64,000 nt of DNA from Heliocidaris erythrogramma (GCA_025617745.1 CM046853.1:33063770-33127769); one strand, 5' to 3'. Shown: positions 10,640-23,590, counted from the stretch's first letter. Notes: a model not told the origin generated them from the letters alone. Program-made: numbers and translations.

Positions 10640-13045
10640 GACGATACAGAGGGACCTCTAATGTACAGTATTGTAGAGTGTGTGTGTATCTTGGTGAAGT
10701 ACTAAGCATTGCAGAAATATGCCAATAAAAAGTCTACAGTACAAGAAAGGTTTTACAACGTCATAAGAATGCTAACTATAACTTTATATTCCTCATGTAC
10801 CCCAACAAATAAAGTACGTTTTTTTTTCTGCTGCATCGATTCTACAGAATAAGTATTGCCTTCTCTCCATATGGAAACAAAATCATTTGTATTCCTAAAC
10901 ACACAAAGAGGTAATTCTCTCGCGCGAAGACGACATACGAAATCTGACTTCGCAGACTAGTTATGACATGATTAAGTAATTAAACCGTGCAATGCTGTTG
11001 CTATCATCATTATAAAAGCCATGTCAAATGGTATTACAAGTGTTGAAATATCTAATTACCGTCAGCAAAGTTGACTCGTTCCACCGTTCTTCATCCAATT
11101 AATAGCACGTAATCAGATCTGCCTATACTTCAAATTAAAAGCCAACGGGCCAATAGAGTCACCCCCCCCCCTATTCACAGTTTGCCGAACGGTTTTAGGC
11201 GAGGGGGGCACGTGCAAATAACGGACTGAATAACGATCAACCGTTTTGCAGGGAAATTTTGCAGGCACCTATTTGCAGCTTGCATGTTTAAGTCATTCCT
11301 TATTCACGATCAATTAACGCATTGTTGAGATAGGTAGTTAAGTGATGGAATTGCTGGCACATGTGATCAGAAGGCAAATATGGGCAAACAAAGCTTAGAG
11401 TAATATGACGTCCAGACCTTAACTTTTATCTTTGCAGCAAGCAGTCTATAGGTCCTTTGACAAAAATGGTAATTTTGTGCTGCGACTAAACACAATAATC
11501 TAAAGTCTAATCACTATATTAGAATATGAAATGGAAATAGAACACTTCAAGTTAACGTATAAGATTTTTTCAAAAGAAAAAGCAACATTTTCACTAGTTT
11601 CTCTTTTACAAAGCATATCACCAAGGGGCGTAGACACGCATAATTATCCATTGTTAGTGGGGGATGATGAATAGATCAATAGAAAGTGTGCTCGTATCTA
11701 CGCCACTGCATATGACTCCAATGACTTAAAATAATGTGAATTGCATTATTGCATTTTTTTTCTGATCTTCTTACAACAAAAGTAGCGATTACAAACAACA
11801 AAAACTGTAACACTGCAAGCTACAATGTTTAAGTAACAAGAGTGTACAAGATGGTTTAATTGATAGTGGCAATAGTTTTAAACCACAGTCATTGATATTT
11901 GACTGTTCTCTTTAATATATTTCTAAGGTAACTGAAAAGATGTTTAGTACTACAGAATCGGAAAACGGCGTTGAAGAGAGACATACTGAAGCTTTTCGTC
12001 CTTAGAATCTTCTCCTTCTAGAATCATACAGATGCTATCAGATCTCCTTCCTCTACTACATGATCTAACAATAAAAATTATCATTTTCATATATATTAAT
12101 AATATTTATTACATCTGCTCCAAGCTGACATATAATCATAGCTTTATATTCACTATATTTCCGGCATATAAGGACCCAATTCAAATAGGAGGGATTGCTT
12201 GCTCACACACTTTTGTAATCAGATAAGCATACGATATTGCCGTATTTCCATTTGAAATAACTTTCTGCATTTCCATTTAGAATAATTTATCATCTCTCTA
12301 AATATCCAGCATTCTTAAAATAACCCAAAAGGTGGAGGAGAAACAAGAAATAGAGAGTGATAGAAAAACAAAAAGAGAAATGGAATTGGAAATACAAATA
12401 GAGAGAGAGAGAGAGGGGGGGGGGGGGACTGGAACACAAAAAATAAGTTAGCAATTGTTGCTATTTTCCTGTTGTTGATATAGTCATTGTACATGCCTAT
12501 GCAAATGATCCCAAGATATGAATCATGTGATCAATTTCTATGCTCTGTTACAGGGCCTTGGTCTAATTGTCTAAATTCCATTAATGAACTGATTAATATA
12601 CTTACAAATACATAAATCAAAATAAATATATTATATAAATGAACTGGTCTATATACTTGTAAATACATTAATTAATAAATTGAACTGTACAAAGCATTTT
12701 CGTTTGGTGTATTGTATGCACATATTGGCTTCATCTTCTTACGTGGACATACGGACACCTTACACACTAACTGGTCTACTCAAAGGATGGTGGAAATCTT
12801 ATCCTCTTGACATTTCCCTGTTCTCGAGTAAGCAATCGCTGACCCTCTCATTCTTAACTCCGCCTATCATAATTATCTTGATCTGCATGCTTCTAAAAAT
12901 AATCAAGGTTGTTCTCCCACACCACCAATTTCTGAAGATTTACAACCTGCATAAGTTTATCTTAAAAGCAAATCCTAATATTGGCCTGTATTCTGCTGTA
13001 ATCTAAACCCCAACCTGGGTCTAAAGTCAAGTTTTTAAAGATAAA
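10640..13045. other. AT-rich non-coding stretch
   Basis: No gene seen. 10920-11340 is less AT-rich than its surroundings and repeat-free; a 13 bp poly-G follows a GA run at 12397-12427. Confidence 0.5.
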
Positions 13046-13415
13046 ACTGTGAAAGAAACTGTCTGGAAGCAATAGGGAAAGATTGATTATATAGCAGATA
13101 AGAATTGGTGTATGCTGTAAGGTTTTAGAATCACCAGAATGAGAAGAAATTGACTCAATCCTGCTGAGAGTCACATGCACTGCACACAGAAATGTGTATG
13201 TGGGACTACACAATTGTTTAACATATACCTATTTGTGGCATGAATGTTTGGGCCGAACCTTTCAGGTGCTTCTTGTCATACTTTGAATGTGAGGGCATTT
13301 GTGAGGGCATTTGTGAGGGCATTTTCGAGGGCATTTTCGAGGGCATTTTCGAGGGCATTTTCAAGAGCAATCCTTTGCACAGGACATTTCTACTATGATA
13401 ATCTTCCAAACTGGC
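13046..13415 (+). repeat. 0.37 kb dispersed repeat, copy 2, with internal minisatellite
   Basis: Matches the copy at 8753-9040 block by block (GAAATTGACTCAATCCTGCT, TGCACTGCACACAGAAATG, GACATTTCTACTATGAT). It is longer because the GAGGGCATTT segment is expanded into about six tandem units at 13291-13368. Confidence 0.78.
13291..13368 (+). repeat. GAGGGCATTTTC minisatellite, ~6 units
   Basis: Units of about 15 bp (GAGGGCATTTGT, then GAGGGCATTTTC) repeated in tandem inside the dispersed repeat, where the relatives have a single unit. Confidence 0.93.
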
Positions 13416-14165
13416 ATAAAAAGAATAGGAATGCTCACTAATTATACCTTTACCTTTCTCAGAACTCAACCTTCCCTCGAACAAAGGAAGTTAGACCGGA
13501 GTCTAAATTTTCCTTTTGTTAATTAAACAGGACTTCAGACTGAGTGTCGGGTTCACTGAATTTGTGGATATTGACCATTTAGTTGATTATTTGCAGAAGA
13601 ACACTTCTGTTATTACCCTCTTTGAATGTTTGGCAAATTAATGCACACACACAGATTCTACTGTAAGCTTTTGTTTGAAACCTCCAAACAAGCATTTGCA
13701 ACAAATCGAACATGGGGTTTGCATAATTCATCCTTACAGATTCATATCAAATGCAAGTATTCAGGCATTTCAACATTTTCAAAGATACAATGTAACAGTG
13801 AGGATTGTGATATCTCTTTAAATACAGAACAGGTATTCTGATGTGCCTCCCAAAACTCTGATACCTGAAGGGTACGTATGAAAATTTAAGCCAAGAGTCT
13901 GGTCCGGAGGCTAGGATAAAGGGACCCACCATTCTGATTAGGGGTGCTAATTTTAGACTGGCCGATAAATTGGCATTCCCACTGACGCAGAACTGGGTTA
14001 ATCCGCCCAGTATCTCTACCAATCCACTTCAAAAACATGGGGATGGATGGAGAGAAATGGGAAATGAGAGAGGATGGAGGAGGAGAAGAAGAATGGGATA
14101 TCAACTAAAACTGGAAGGTGGAGCAAAGAAGAGAGGAATACACGAAGGAGAAATCCTTTATTAAA

Positions 14166-14342
14166 TACAGCCAAACCAGCTTTAGCGACCACTCATATAC
14201 AGAGCCCACACACTTTGTTTCCCTGAAAAATTGTTCTCTTATTGAAACATGTATTAAAGGAACCTGTACATAAAGACCACCTGCTCATAAAGACCGTTTT
14301 GCTTGTCTTCCTTGAGTGGTCTTTATGCACAGGTTTCACTGT
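14166..14342 (+). repeat. GGTCTTTAT dispersed repeat, copy 1
   Basis: Starts ACAGCCAAACCAGC and ends TGAGTGGTCTTTATGCACAG, then GTTTCACTG. The interior ATTGAAACATGTATTAAAGG and AACCTGTACATAAAGACC is shared with copies at 15666 and 47983. Non-coding; superfamily unknown. Confidence 0.8.
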
Positions 14343-14357
14343 TGTACAGAGACGGAA

Positions 14358-14570
14358 AAACACATGAAAGGTAAAGCAATGGAGACAAGAGGGATGAGAA
14401 GAATAAGAAAATCAGAAAAAAAGGAAAGAGAAGAAGAGAAATCAGACAAGAAAGGAAAAGAGAGAAAGAGTAAAATGGAAAGATATCTATGAACAAAGAC
14501 AAAGTGTAAAGAGAAAGAGAAAGAGAAAGAAAAAGAGAGAGATAGAGAGGGGAGGGGGAAATCACAGAGG
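14358..14570 (+). repeat. GA-rich low-complexity region
   Basis: AGAGAAAGAG and GAAGAGAAAT runs directly after the GGTCTTTAT repeat copy 1. Confidence 0.85.
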
Positions 14571-16200
14571 GAAGAAACGATATGAGAATATCATAGACTA
14601 AAAATTCTAAATGTTTATTGTCAAAACTATTTTAGAGCCAAGATAAAATCTACATCCAGAAATGCGAATTATGTAAGATAAAAATATTCACAGAAAATGC
14701 TAGTAGAAATACCAGTAAACATGAAAACAAGACGACCAATAAATATTCAGAGATTGGGACAGACTCGCTTAAAACATATTGTTCCATGAACCCTTGACCA
14801 TTACCTTCCAAAAATGGTCTCCACAACACAATACAATTAATCAATAAACAAAGCTTTTCATTTTGCAAATAGAATATCATCTGTGTGTGCATGGATATAT
14901 GAGTTCATAGAGAAAGACCTGATCACCCTTGGCGAGAGCTCCCCTCTCCAAGAACAGCTGCATTTAGAAGACATCACCCTCTGTTTTTGATTAAATACGC
15001 TCCCAGACCGCAAATAGGGCGCAAACTGAATTACATCAACAAATAATATTTCCCCCCTCTGGCCGTGTCTCCGCCAGCTATATCATTTAGAAATCGGCTG
15101 TGTTTCGTTGCCTTCTCTCCCTCTCTCCCTCCCCGTCTCTCTCATCCGCTGAATGCCAGGATATTGTCCCGTGGACAACCGGGTATGATGACGATGACGA
15201 CATATGCAACTGAGCTTTGATCACCAGAGGTGTTACACGATATGAATAAACGACAGGCGCTCCACGACGCATTTACTTTCAAATAACCCGAGCGGGGCGC
15301 CAAAATCAACGTCCAAAAACCACCTGTATGGACAATAGAATTCGCCAGGCCCTCTCTGTCTATTCTCTTTTATGGATTGTTCGGGGTAGTAAATATTTCA
15401 TTTTGTTTGGTTGGCCGGATGTCGTCACTTGACATTTCTCTGTTGTCACCATCCATATACGTGCAAACTTGCCTGGACATTTCTGATCTGAAGGTATCAT
15501 TATCATGTGAATATAATGACCATTGAATTTAGTGAAGGAGTATGTCTATCATACTACTCTCTTCTGATCCATCTTGTAATCAAATTAACAGCTACTAAAA
15601 TTGAATAAATAACAAGATACTGGGGGAGAAATAATAGAAAATCAAAATACAGAATTAAACAAAATACAGTCAAACCTGCTTTCACTAAAACCTGTATAGA
15701 AAGACCGCCTGTCTATGAAGACCACACATTTTGCGTTCATCGCATACGATTTTTGCAATGAAACATGGATCAAAGAAACCTGTACATTCAAACCAGTGCA
15801 TCTGCCTACAAAGACTGCTTTTCTTGTCTGCCTTGAGTGGTCTTTATAAACAGGTTTCAAATGCTAACATAAACTTCTTGAACTTCTTGAACTCAGGAGG
15901 AAGCTAAAGAGCAGCAATGGCAAAAATAGATGTGAAAACCATTTTCAACGCATACACGCTTAATCATATTCAAGCCACACCATACTACTTGGAAAATGAG
16001 AAGAAAAACAAATCTGAACGCTAACATAGAGCGACAATCTGCACTCTCTTAGACAAACAAGCAGCGAGAATTCAGCATTTTAAGGAACGGGTAATAGAGC
16101 CATTTCCTTACGCGGGTACCAACGACCTGCCATAACCTTCTGGTGAAGATGGAATAAGGTAGGAAAAAATATGGAGAGCCTCAAGAAAGTGAGCTAAGAA
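14571..16200. other. Non-coding stretch around the second GGTCTTTAT repeat
   Basis: Apart from the repeat at 15666-15862 I see no gene. 14900-15480 is unusually non-repetitive and CpG-containing for the window. Confidence 0.5.
15666..15862 (+). repeat. GGTCTTTAT dispersed repeat, copy 2
   Basis: Starts ACAGTCAAACCTGCTTTCAC and ends TGAGTGGTCTTTATAAACAG, then GTTTC. It is the longest of the three copies, with an additional AAGACCGCCTGTCTATGAAG segment. Confidence 0.8.
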
Positions 16201-16221
16201 GAGTATTCATGTAGCTTTAAA

Positions 16222-16357
16222 AGAGGGAGGGAGAGAGAAGGGAGAGAGAAGGAAGAGAGAAGGAGAGAGACATACAGACAGACAGAGAGACATACAGACA
16301 GACAGAGAGAGAGACATACAGACAGAGAGAGAGACAGGCAGACAGAGAGAGAGAGAC

Positions 16358-16394
<37 letters not shown>

Positions 16395-16660
16395 TAGAGA
16401 GAGACAGAGAAAAATGAAGGGTATGTAGAGGGAAAAGTAAAGAACAAGAGAGAGAGAAAGAAAAGAAGAAAGGGAGCTAAGAGAGCAAGCTAGGGCTACA
16501 ATATTCAGCCTTAAAAGTGTGTGTATGTGTGTGTGTGTGTGAGAGAGAGAGAGGGGGAGAAATAAAGTGTATGGAGCAAGTGACATATAGAGCAAGACAA
16601 AGAGAAAGAAAAGGAAAGAGAGAGAGAGAGAGAGAGAGGAATGACAAACATGGGGGATGG
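16222..16660 (+). repeat. GACA/GA/GT compound microsatellites
   Basis: (GA)n and (CAGA)n units at 16222-16405, (GT)n(GA)n at 16517-16553, and (GA)n at 16615-16640. Confidence 0.9.
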
Positions 16661-19158
16661 AGAAAAATAAAAAGAAGAAGGCATGTGACTGGTGCCATAA
16701 TGGGCAAGATTTTCAATTCATATTTTATCACGAGCCTAGGAGCAGTAGACACGCGAAGAAGAAGAAGAAAAAAAAAACGAAAACCCGAGACGAACCCCAT
16801 GGGGCTGCATGGCCCTGAGTTTACAGCACCAAAAAAAAAAATAGTTCTCTGATTTGTCCCCGATAAGTAGATGTGCATCGAGCGCTTGTGGGCCAGCACA
16901 ATCGCTAGCACACTCTAACCAAAACAGATCGCAGTTGTATATTGTTTGTACGCTTGTGTGTTCATGACGTGTGCTCCGGGAAAGTGTATGTGTGCTCATG
17001 CATCTGATGTGTTTGAGTTAAATCTTAGCATTTCTTGTTTTATGCAAGGGCGGTAGAATCCCAGGCATGTGGTTGGCTTTTGACCCTTTTACATGACTGG
17101 CAAGCTGATATAGTTTTTCCTAAAAAAATGTTGTATGTATATATTCAATGACCTCCAGCTGAAATACAAGAACCTACTTTAAATGCAATTTTCATCCCCT
17201 AATCATTCTTCAATGTCTAATTTCACAGAGTTAAAACAAATCCTCTATTCGATGTCTAATATGACATTGTCAAAATATCTTCAATATCAATACTCATATA
17301 TCACATACATAATGCATCCTTTAATCTTTGATATCAAAAAGCAAGTTAGATTTCTATTAGCAGTCAATCAATGGAAATGATACCTAAACTACAAATCATC
17401 TTGGCAAAAGAGCATAAAAAAGAACCTAAATGAAATTTCACAAGAGGATATAAGACAAGTTACTTCTATTGAAACATTTGATGCATAATAATTGTTCACC
17501 TTCTTCAAAGAGAGCTTTATACCCAAGAGAAAGGTTTGCAGGATAAGAGAGAGAGAGAGAGTGAGTGAGTGTGTGGGTGTGTGTGTGTGTGAGAGAGTGA
17601 GAGAGAGAGAGAGAGAGAGAGATGATACACTTGCTACACAAATAGCAATTGATTGAGGTAATACCTCACAATGGAACATTAAAAAAGGAGGAAAACATGA
17701 CTGAAAAGAAACCGAAGAGAGAGAATAACATAATGAAAAAAAATATTACCTAAATGGGACATATAAAGTCCAAAACAAAAATGGAAGATTACTTTTCTTT
17801 TAATGAAAAAAAAATGCAATTTCCATAGAAGTTATCTTGAGCAAAGTTTAACAGGTTAAAAATGGAAAATGAAAGCTCATAAAAGAAGAAGGAATGTGGA
17901 AAATACAAAGATAAAAAAAAACACAAGAATACTGTCCCATCTGCTGTCTGCATAAGATATGAACTTAGTACTTCTAATCATGATAAGTAATATTGATGCG
18001 TATGACTCCCATAGTACCATGATTAAGTAATTTCAGGTGGGGCAATGTCAATGATGGCTGTAGAAGGCTCTCCTTAAAATTCAGAAGCGTTAACATCCAA
18101 ATAACAATAGAAAGAAAATGTCTTTGTCAAACTAAAATAATTAGGTTCAATATTATTCCATTTGAAGAGAAAGTAAGGTCATTCATAATTTGCTGGTAGT
18201 GATAACATCTTGTAGGTCAAAGGTCATTGATATAATGAGATTTGAAGGAATAATGAACAGTGCAGCATAGATGCTTGAATACATAGTTTGGAACTTCAAG
18301 TTGTGAAACACTGCTCTCCATAAACATTAAGCGCCGTCGTAATTGTGATCAAGAGTATGAGAAGGGACCGTTTTGACTCGCCCTCTCCAATTACCGTTAA
18401 ATCTCTGCAACCTCATCAGTAATTAGGGAGCTCATTATCTACTTAATGACAGGTCTATATCACCGGTGACTTCCAGGAAGTCTAGCCGTTCCTTCTACAA
18501 CTTTCATATATACATTCATTTCCCTTACTCTCTGCAGATTATGTGGAAAACACAATACATAGGAGCAGAAAGCTATTAAACACCCAAAATCTTCAAAGAC
18601 CTGCTTTTTAAAAAGAATGATATAAATTTCTACCACGAAATCTTACTGTTACAATAGCAAATCCAGAAAGATCTCCCATGAGCAGAAATAGTAATTATTA
18701 CAAAATGTACATCTATTCTTTATCAAAGTACAAGAAAGCTGTTTACAGCTCATGGTCAGTAGCTAAAAAGACAATGTCCTTTTTAAAATTCACACTGATT
18801 GTCACGTCATTGTAACTGATAGTTATCATGTATAGTTTTAAATGAATTAATAAAAGACTAAGGACATGAATCAGGAATCAAAGTATTTTTTAAAAGCAAG
18901 GAAGACAGGCGAAGAACAACATGTAGTCATGTACATGAATAGATGTTTTTACATCTACCGTTGTTCACTAATCTACTAAATAAAGCAGCAAAACATTAAA
19001 AAATCATTGTGTATTCTCAAACATTTACAAAACTCTATTAACAAAAGAAAAATACTAAAAAATGAGGGGTTACAAAAATAAAACAACATAAGAAACTATA
19101 AAAAAAATAAATCCAGGAGTTTTTAGGAGAATCCTTTGTAATTGAGAGAAAAAAAATA
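16661..19158. other. Non-coding stretch left of the Tc1/mariner-like element
   Basis: AT-rich with the GA/GT microsatellite at 17549. A block at 18310-18510 with balanced composition and TAATTA motifs stands out; no coding exon was recognised. Confidence 0.5.
17549..17622 (+). repeat. (GA)n(GT)n(GA)n microsatellite
   Basis: GAGAGAGAGA, GTGTGTGTGT and GAGAGAGAGA blocks in succession. Confidence 0.9.
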
Positions 19159-20247
19159 CAGTGCTGGTCAAAAGTTTTGGTACACCCTGGATTTTGTGAT
19201 GAATTTTTACATCAGTTTTGATTTCCTGTGAAATGACCCTCTCTAAGCTCTCAAAAGCAATTTTGCCAGTTTCAATTATACATAAAGATGATCTACTTGT
19301 AATGACCTGATACTTATTGTGTATTTTTCTTTCTCCATTTTGAATAAAGAATTTAAACTGGCAAAAAGCAGCCTAATGACACGTGCGGTTTAACACACTT
19401 TTTTTGTCCAAAATTGATAGAAAATGGACTCGTACAGTAGAGATCTTTGAAATTTACCACAGCTTGTTTTGGTTACAGCCTTGAAAATGAGATATTTACC
19501 ATGTTTACATGATTACTTTCATTAGTGATTAACTTTGAATATCCATCCAGTATGCTTGCAATAACAGACCAGAGATATCTCGTTGCCACTTCTTTTCAAC
19601 TCGTCCCACATAGACCATTTCGGGTTCACGTACAGAAACTAAGCTCTTTAAGGATTTGATTTCATGTTATATATCACATTATTTTTGAAACTTCTGATCC
19701 CACATATTATGTAGCATGAATATATCAGGTGTTATTAAAAGAAATATATGAAGGAGGTTAGAGAATTTCAATGGTTTGGTATGTTCTGTCTCTGGAACCT
19801 AAGCCTAAACAGCTCGTCTTGTACGAGTTGAACAGGGAAGTTTAAGCAACATTTGTGCTAGAATACTGAATAGATAATTTCAAATAATAATTCTTCTGAG
19901 ATTCATTACAGGAATATATTACATGTGAAAGTCAATAAATAAAATGATGGCTACTTCAGCAAAACGCAATGTATACTTTGTTTTTCCTTTTGATTTTGAA
20001 GAGAAAGGTAATTAAAACTGCATAAATTGTTATGTCATTTTTCATCAGGCGTGGGTATCCGACCACGCACAGTTAAAGTAAATCACACCTGAATGTTTCA
20101 GAACATATAATATATAAAACATGTAATGTATATAAACCAAACTTTCCCAATTTGTCAGTGCTTAAACAAGCTCATTTTGTGGGGAATAGACATTGAAGTA
20201 AAAACCCGTCTCAAATTCCAGGATGTACCAAAACTTTTGATATACTG
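19159..20247. mobile_element. Non-autonomous Tc1/mariner-like element, 1.1 kb
   Basis: The left end CAGTGCTGGTCAAAAGTTTT followed by GGTACACCCTGG is matched by the complement of the right end (CCAGGATGTACC, then AAAACTTTTGATATACTG). These CAGT-starting ends are typical of Tc1/mariner elements. A TA precedes the left end. The 1 kb interior has no transposase frame, so it would depend on an autonomous relative. Confidence 0.8.
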
Positions 20248-20639
20248 AGTAGCATCCTCATTTAATTCTAAATATCAACTAAGACAAACAGGTTTGTGAT
20301 TGATGTGGGAGAACCTCTTGAATTTTAACAAGTTAAACATGGGTTACTATGAACAATTTGTTAATTGCAATCAATTACTTTTTCAAGGGACATTCAAAAC
20401 ATAGAAACCTGTTGTCAGTACATACTGCATAAGCTAATGAATAACCAGCACAGCAAATGCTGAAAGGTCATGTAAAGTTAATTTTTGCGTAACAGCACGT
20501 AACAGCATGACGTTGCATTTGTTGTTCCCCCTTTCTGAGTTCAGTAGCATAATACAATATTGCATAAAGTTTGTCAAGGTTGCAAGAAGTTACGAAACAT
20601 ATGGTATGAAATATATGGCCCATGTGAGGATATAGAGGA

Positions 20640-23590
20640 ACTGCAAAAGAGAAGAAAGGAGGAGCACTAACAACAAAAAGTCCATGCAATCTCGTAAGCT
20701 CAGGGCTGTAGTCATTAATTTCCAGGGTCTCAGAAGTAAAATTGAATCCCTGTCTGAACTTATTCACTCTGTTCACCCGGATATAATTTTTGGAACTGAA
20801 ACATGGGGAAATGATTCCATCAGTAACTCTGAACTCTTTTCATCCCATATTGATCTATATGATATATGGCGGAAAGACCGCAAAGATGGTCATGGAGGTG
20901 TCCTTATTGCGGTAAGGAAAACCCTGTTAGCGATCTCTCTCCCAGAGTTCGACGCAGACTGCGAAGTTTTGTGGGCTAAGCTTAGACTTGCTGGCTACAG
21001 AGATTTGTACCTGGGAGCGTTCTATAATCCTCATTACAACGACCCTTATGGTCTTCCTGGGCTAGAAGTTTCCTTGAGTAAACTTCCTGCGGATGCATAT
21101 AAGATTCTTGCTGGTGATTTTAATATGCCGGACATTGATTGGGAATCTGAGTCAGTCAAGCTTAGCTCTGCAAGAATCTACAAAAATAGTACTCAGTCAT
21201 GTAACCTTCTTCTTGACATTGCTAGTGTTCACAATCTCCAACAAGTTGTTAATTTTCCAACAAGGCAACTGAATATGCTGGATCTTCTATTCACCAGTAA
21301 TCCTACCTTGGTTGATTCTGTCAAGCCTATCCCGGGGATAAGCGATCATGACTCTATCATTCAGGTCGACTTCAGTAGTTCTGTTAGACACCAGAAAGCT
21401 CCTGCTCACAGAGTCTACAATTACAAGAAAGCAGACTTTGACAAGATCAGATCTGAGCTTCAGTCATTTTCCAGTGAATATTTTAACAATAATCCTGATT
21501 TATTGTGTGTTAACCAGAACTGGGATGCCTTAAAACGCAAATTGTTATATCTGAAGGAGAAGTATGTTCCTAGCAAAATGAGTAGCACTAGGTACAATAT
21601 ACCCTATGTTACTAGGGATATCAAGTGTAAAATCAGACAGAAGCATCGTGTGTATAACCGAGCTATGAAGACGCAATCTCAGGAGGATTGGAACCTTTTC
21701 AGGAAGTTACGTTCTCAAGTTCAGAAATCTCTTCGTTCTGCTAGGTGGCAGTATTTGAATGATGTCATTGGTCCTAGCTTGAGAGAAAAACCCAAAGCCT
21801 TTTATCAATATGTAAAAAGGCTTAGGCAAGACTCCACAGGGATTCAGCAACTTTTCTCCAAAGGATGTCTTAAATCCTCTAGCCAAGACAAGGCTGATAT
21901 CTTAGGTCATCACTTTGAATCAGTCTTTACTACTGAACCAGGCAACACCCCTCTTCCTAACATCCTCCCATCCAAATACCCATCTATGGAGGATATAACA
22001 GTCCACGTCAGCGGTGTTGAGAAGCTTCTGAGGGGATTAGATCCCACTAAAGCAACTGGTCCTGATGACATCCCGGCCATCCTCCTAAAAGAGACAGCTT
22101 CAGAAGTTAGCCCTGTTCTTACTCACATATACAACCAGTCACTGAAGTCCGGTGTCCTTCCTCAGGACTGGAAGAGGGCACTCATTGCTCCGGTCTTCAA
22201 GAAAGGCGACAAGACGTTAGCAGAAAACTATCGTCCTATCTCTCTGACTAGTATAGCCTCCAAAATATTGGAGCATATTGGGGTGTCTTCGATCATGAAG
22301 CATCTTGATGATCATTCCATTCTGTCCCCCTTTCAACATGGTTTTAGAAGGAAACACTCTTGTGAGACGCAACTGTTATTAACATCTCAGGACCTTGCCG
22401 ACTCATACAGGGGCAAGAAGCAAGTCGACATGATTCTGCTCGATTTCTCCAAAGCCTTCGACAAGGTACCGCATAAACGTCTCATCCTAAAGCTGAGGCA
22501 TTATGGTATTCAAGACACCAACTTGAAGTGGATACAGAGCTTTTTAACTAACCGCGTTCAGTCGGTAGTTCTTGAGGGAGCAATGTCCAAGACGTCTACC
22601 GTTACATCAGGAGTTCCCCAGGGAACCGTCTTGGGTCCCACGCTCTTCCTTCTCTACATTAACGACCTTCCCGAGCAGGTTTCATCTACAACCAGGCTTT
22701 TTGCCGACGACTGCATGCTGTATCGTGAAATCAATTGCAGTTCTGACGCCGAGATGTTGCAGAAAGATCTTGATGCACTCCAGCAATGGGAAAACACCTG
22801 GTTGATGTCGTTCAATCCAGACAAGTGCCTTGTCCTGAGATTCTGCTCTTCACGATCTTCACTGAACTTCAGCTATTACATACATAATTCTGTCCTTCAA
22901 TTCTGTAAAAGTGGAAAATATCTTGGAGTTACCCTTGCTGACGATTTCAAGTGGTCATCGCATATCTCTGTAATTTGCAAGAAAGCCACGCAACAGCTTG
23001 GCTTTGTCCGGCGTAACACAAGGTTCCTGCCACAATCATTCAGAGTGGCAGCCTACAAGTCCCTTATACGTCCTCACCTGGAATACTGCTGCAGCGTTTG
23101 GGATCCTCATACCATCTCAGAAATCCAGAAACTGGAAAGGATTCAAAGGCAAGCGGCTCGTTATGTCACTGCTGACTATAGAAGAACAAGCAGCGTGTCC
23201 AGCATGATTGACAAGCTAAAGTGGCCCAGCTTGTCTACAAGACGGACTGTAAGCAGACTGTCCATGGTGTACAGGATCATGAATGGCCTTGTTGCAATAC
23301 CTCCTGACAAATTCTTCACACCAAATACATCCATAACAAGGAAAAAGCACAACATGTGCTTTCAAACATATCGTTCCAGAGGAAACATCGATAAGTTTGC
23401 CTTTGTCCAACGATCTGTTCCTGAGTGGAACTCTCTTCCAAGTTCTGTGGTGAATGCAGTCTCACTTGAAAGCTTTCAGAGACTCTTAACAAATCACCTT
23501 GAAAATACCCCACACCCCTCCTCATAACGTGCGCACAGGTCAAGTTTCATCTTCGTGATAGGCTGCATAGCCCTTTGAAGATTATAGGAG
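20640..23590 (+). mobile_element. Non-LTR retrotransposon (LINE) copy
   Basis: It comprises the ORF2 above plus about 60 bp of 3' UTR with a small GGCTGCATAGCC hairpin-like stretch, ending in a GAA-type simple repeat, as CR1/Jockey-like LINEs often do. The left boundary is not defined, since no target-site duplication could be identified by eye. The right edge merges into the GGAGAA array starting near 23587. Confidence 0.7.
20684..23527 (+). CDS. LINE ORF2: endonuclease and reverse transcriptase of a Jockey/CR1/Rex1-group non-LTR retrotransposon
   Basis: One uninterrupted 947-codon frame. The N-terminal ~225 residues are an apurinic-type endonuclease: NFQGLRSK near residue 12, GTETW near 37, GDFNMPDIDW near 144 and the SDHDS catalytic motif near 219. 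A connector follows, then a reverse transcriptase: FKKGD and ENYRPISLTS near 510, DFSKAFDKVPH near 586, SGVPQGTVLGP near 641 and the active-site FADD near 671. The C-terminal thumb-like region includes LRPHLEYCCSVWDP. The chosen start lies just before the endonuclease fold, as usual for ORF2 of these elements. No ORF1 is visible upstream, so the copy is either 5'-truncated or from a lineage with a short or lost ORF1. All key catalytic motifs are present and no internal stop is seen, so the copy is probably young. Clade placement within the Jockey/CR1 group is my inference. Confidence 0.95.
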   Translation: MQSRKLRAVVINFQGLRSKIESLSELIHSVHPDIIFGTETWGNDSISNSELFSSHIDLYDIWRKDRKDGHGGVLIAVRKTLLAISLPEFDADCEVLWAKLRLAGYRDLYLGAFYNPHYNDPYGLPGLEVSLSKLPADAYKILAGDFNMPDIDWESESVKLSSARIYKNSTQSCNLLLDIASVHNLQQVVNFPTRQLNMLDLLFTSNPTLVDSVKPIPGISDHDSIIQVDFSSSVRHQKAPAHRVYNYKKADFDKIRSELQSFSSEYFNNNPDLLCVNQNWDALKRKLLYLKEKYVPSKMSSTRYNIPYVTRDIKCKIRQKHRVYNRAMKTQSQEDWNLFRKLRSQVQKSLRSARWQYLNDVIGPSLREKPKAFYQYVKRLRQDSTGIQQLFSKGCLKSSSQDKADILGHHFESVFTTEPGNTPLPNILPSKYPSMEDITVHVSGVEKLLRGLDPTKATGPDDIPAILLKETASEVSPVLTHIYNQSLKSGVLPQDWKRALIAPVFKKGDKTLAENYRPISLTSIASKILEHIGVSSIMKHLDDHSILSPFQHGFRRKHSCETQLLLTSQDLADSYRGKKQVDMILLDFSKAFDKVPHKRLILKLRHYGIQDTNLKWIQSFLTNRVQSVVLEGAMSKTSTVTSGVPQGTVLGPTLFLLYINDLPEQVSSTTRLFADDCMLYREINCSSDAEMLQKDLDALQQWENTWLMSFNPDKCLVLRFCSSRSSLNFSYYIHNSVLQFCKSGKYLGVTLADDFKWSSHISVICKKATQQLGFVRRNTRFLPQSFRVAAYKSLIRPHLEYCCSVWDPHTISEIQKLERIQRQAARYVTADYRRTSSVSSMIDKLKWPSLSTRRTVSRLSMVYRIMNGLVAIPPDKFFTPNTSITRKKHNMCFQTYRSRGNIDKFAFVQRSVPEWNSLPSSVVNAVSLESFQRLLTNHLENTPHPSS

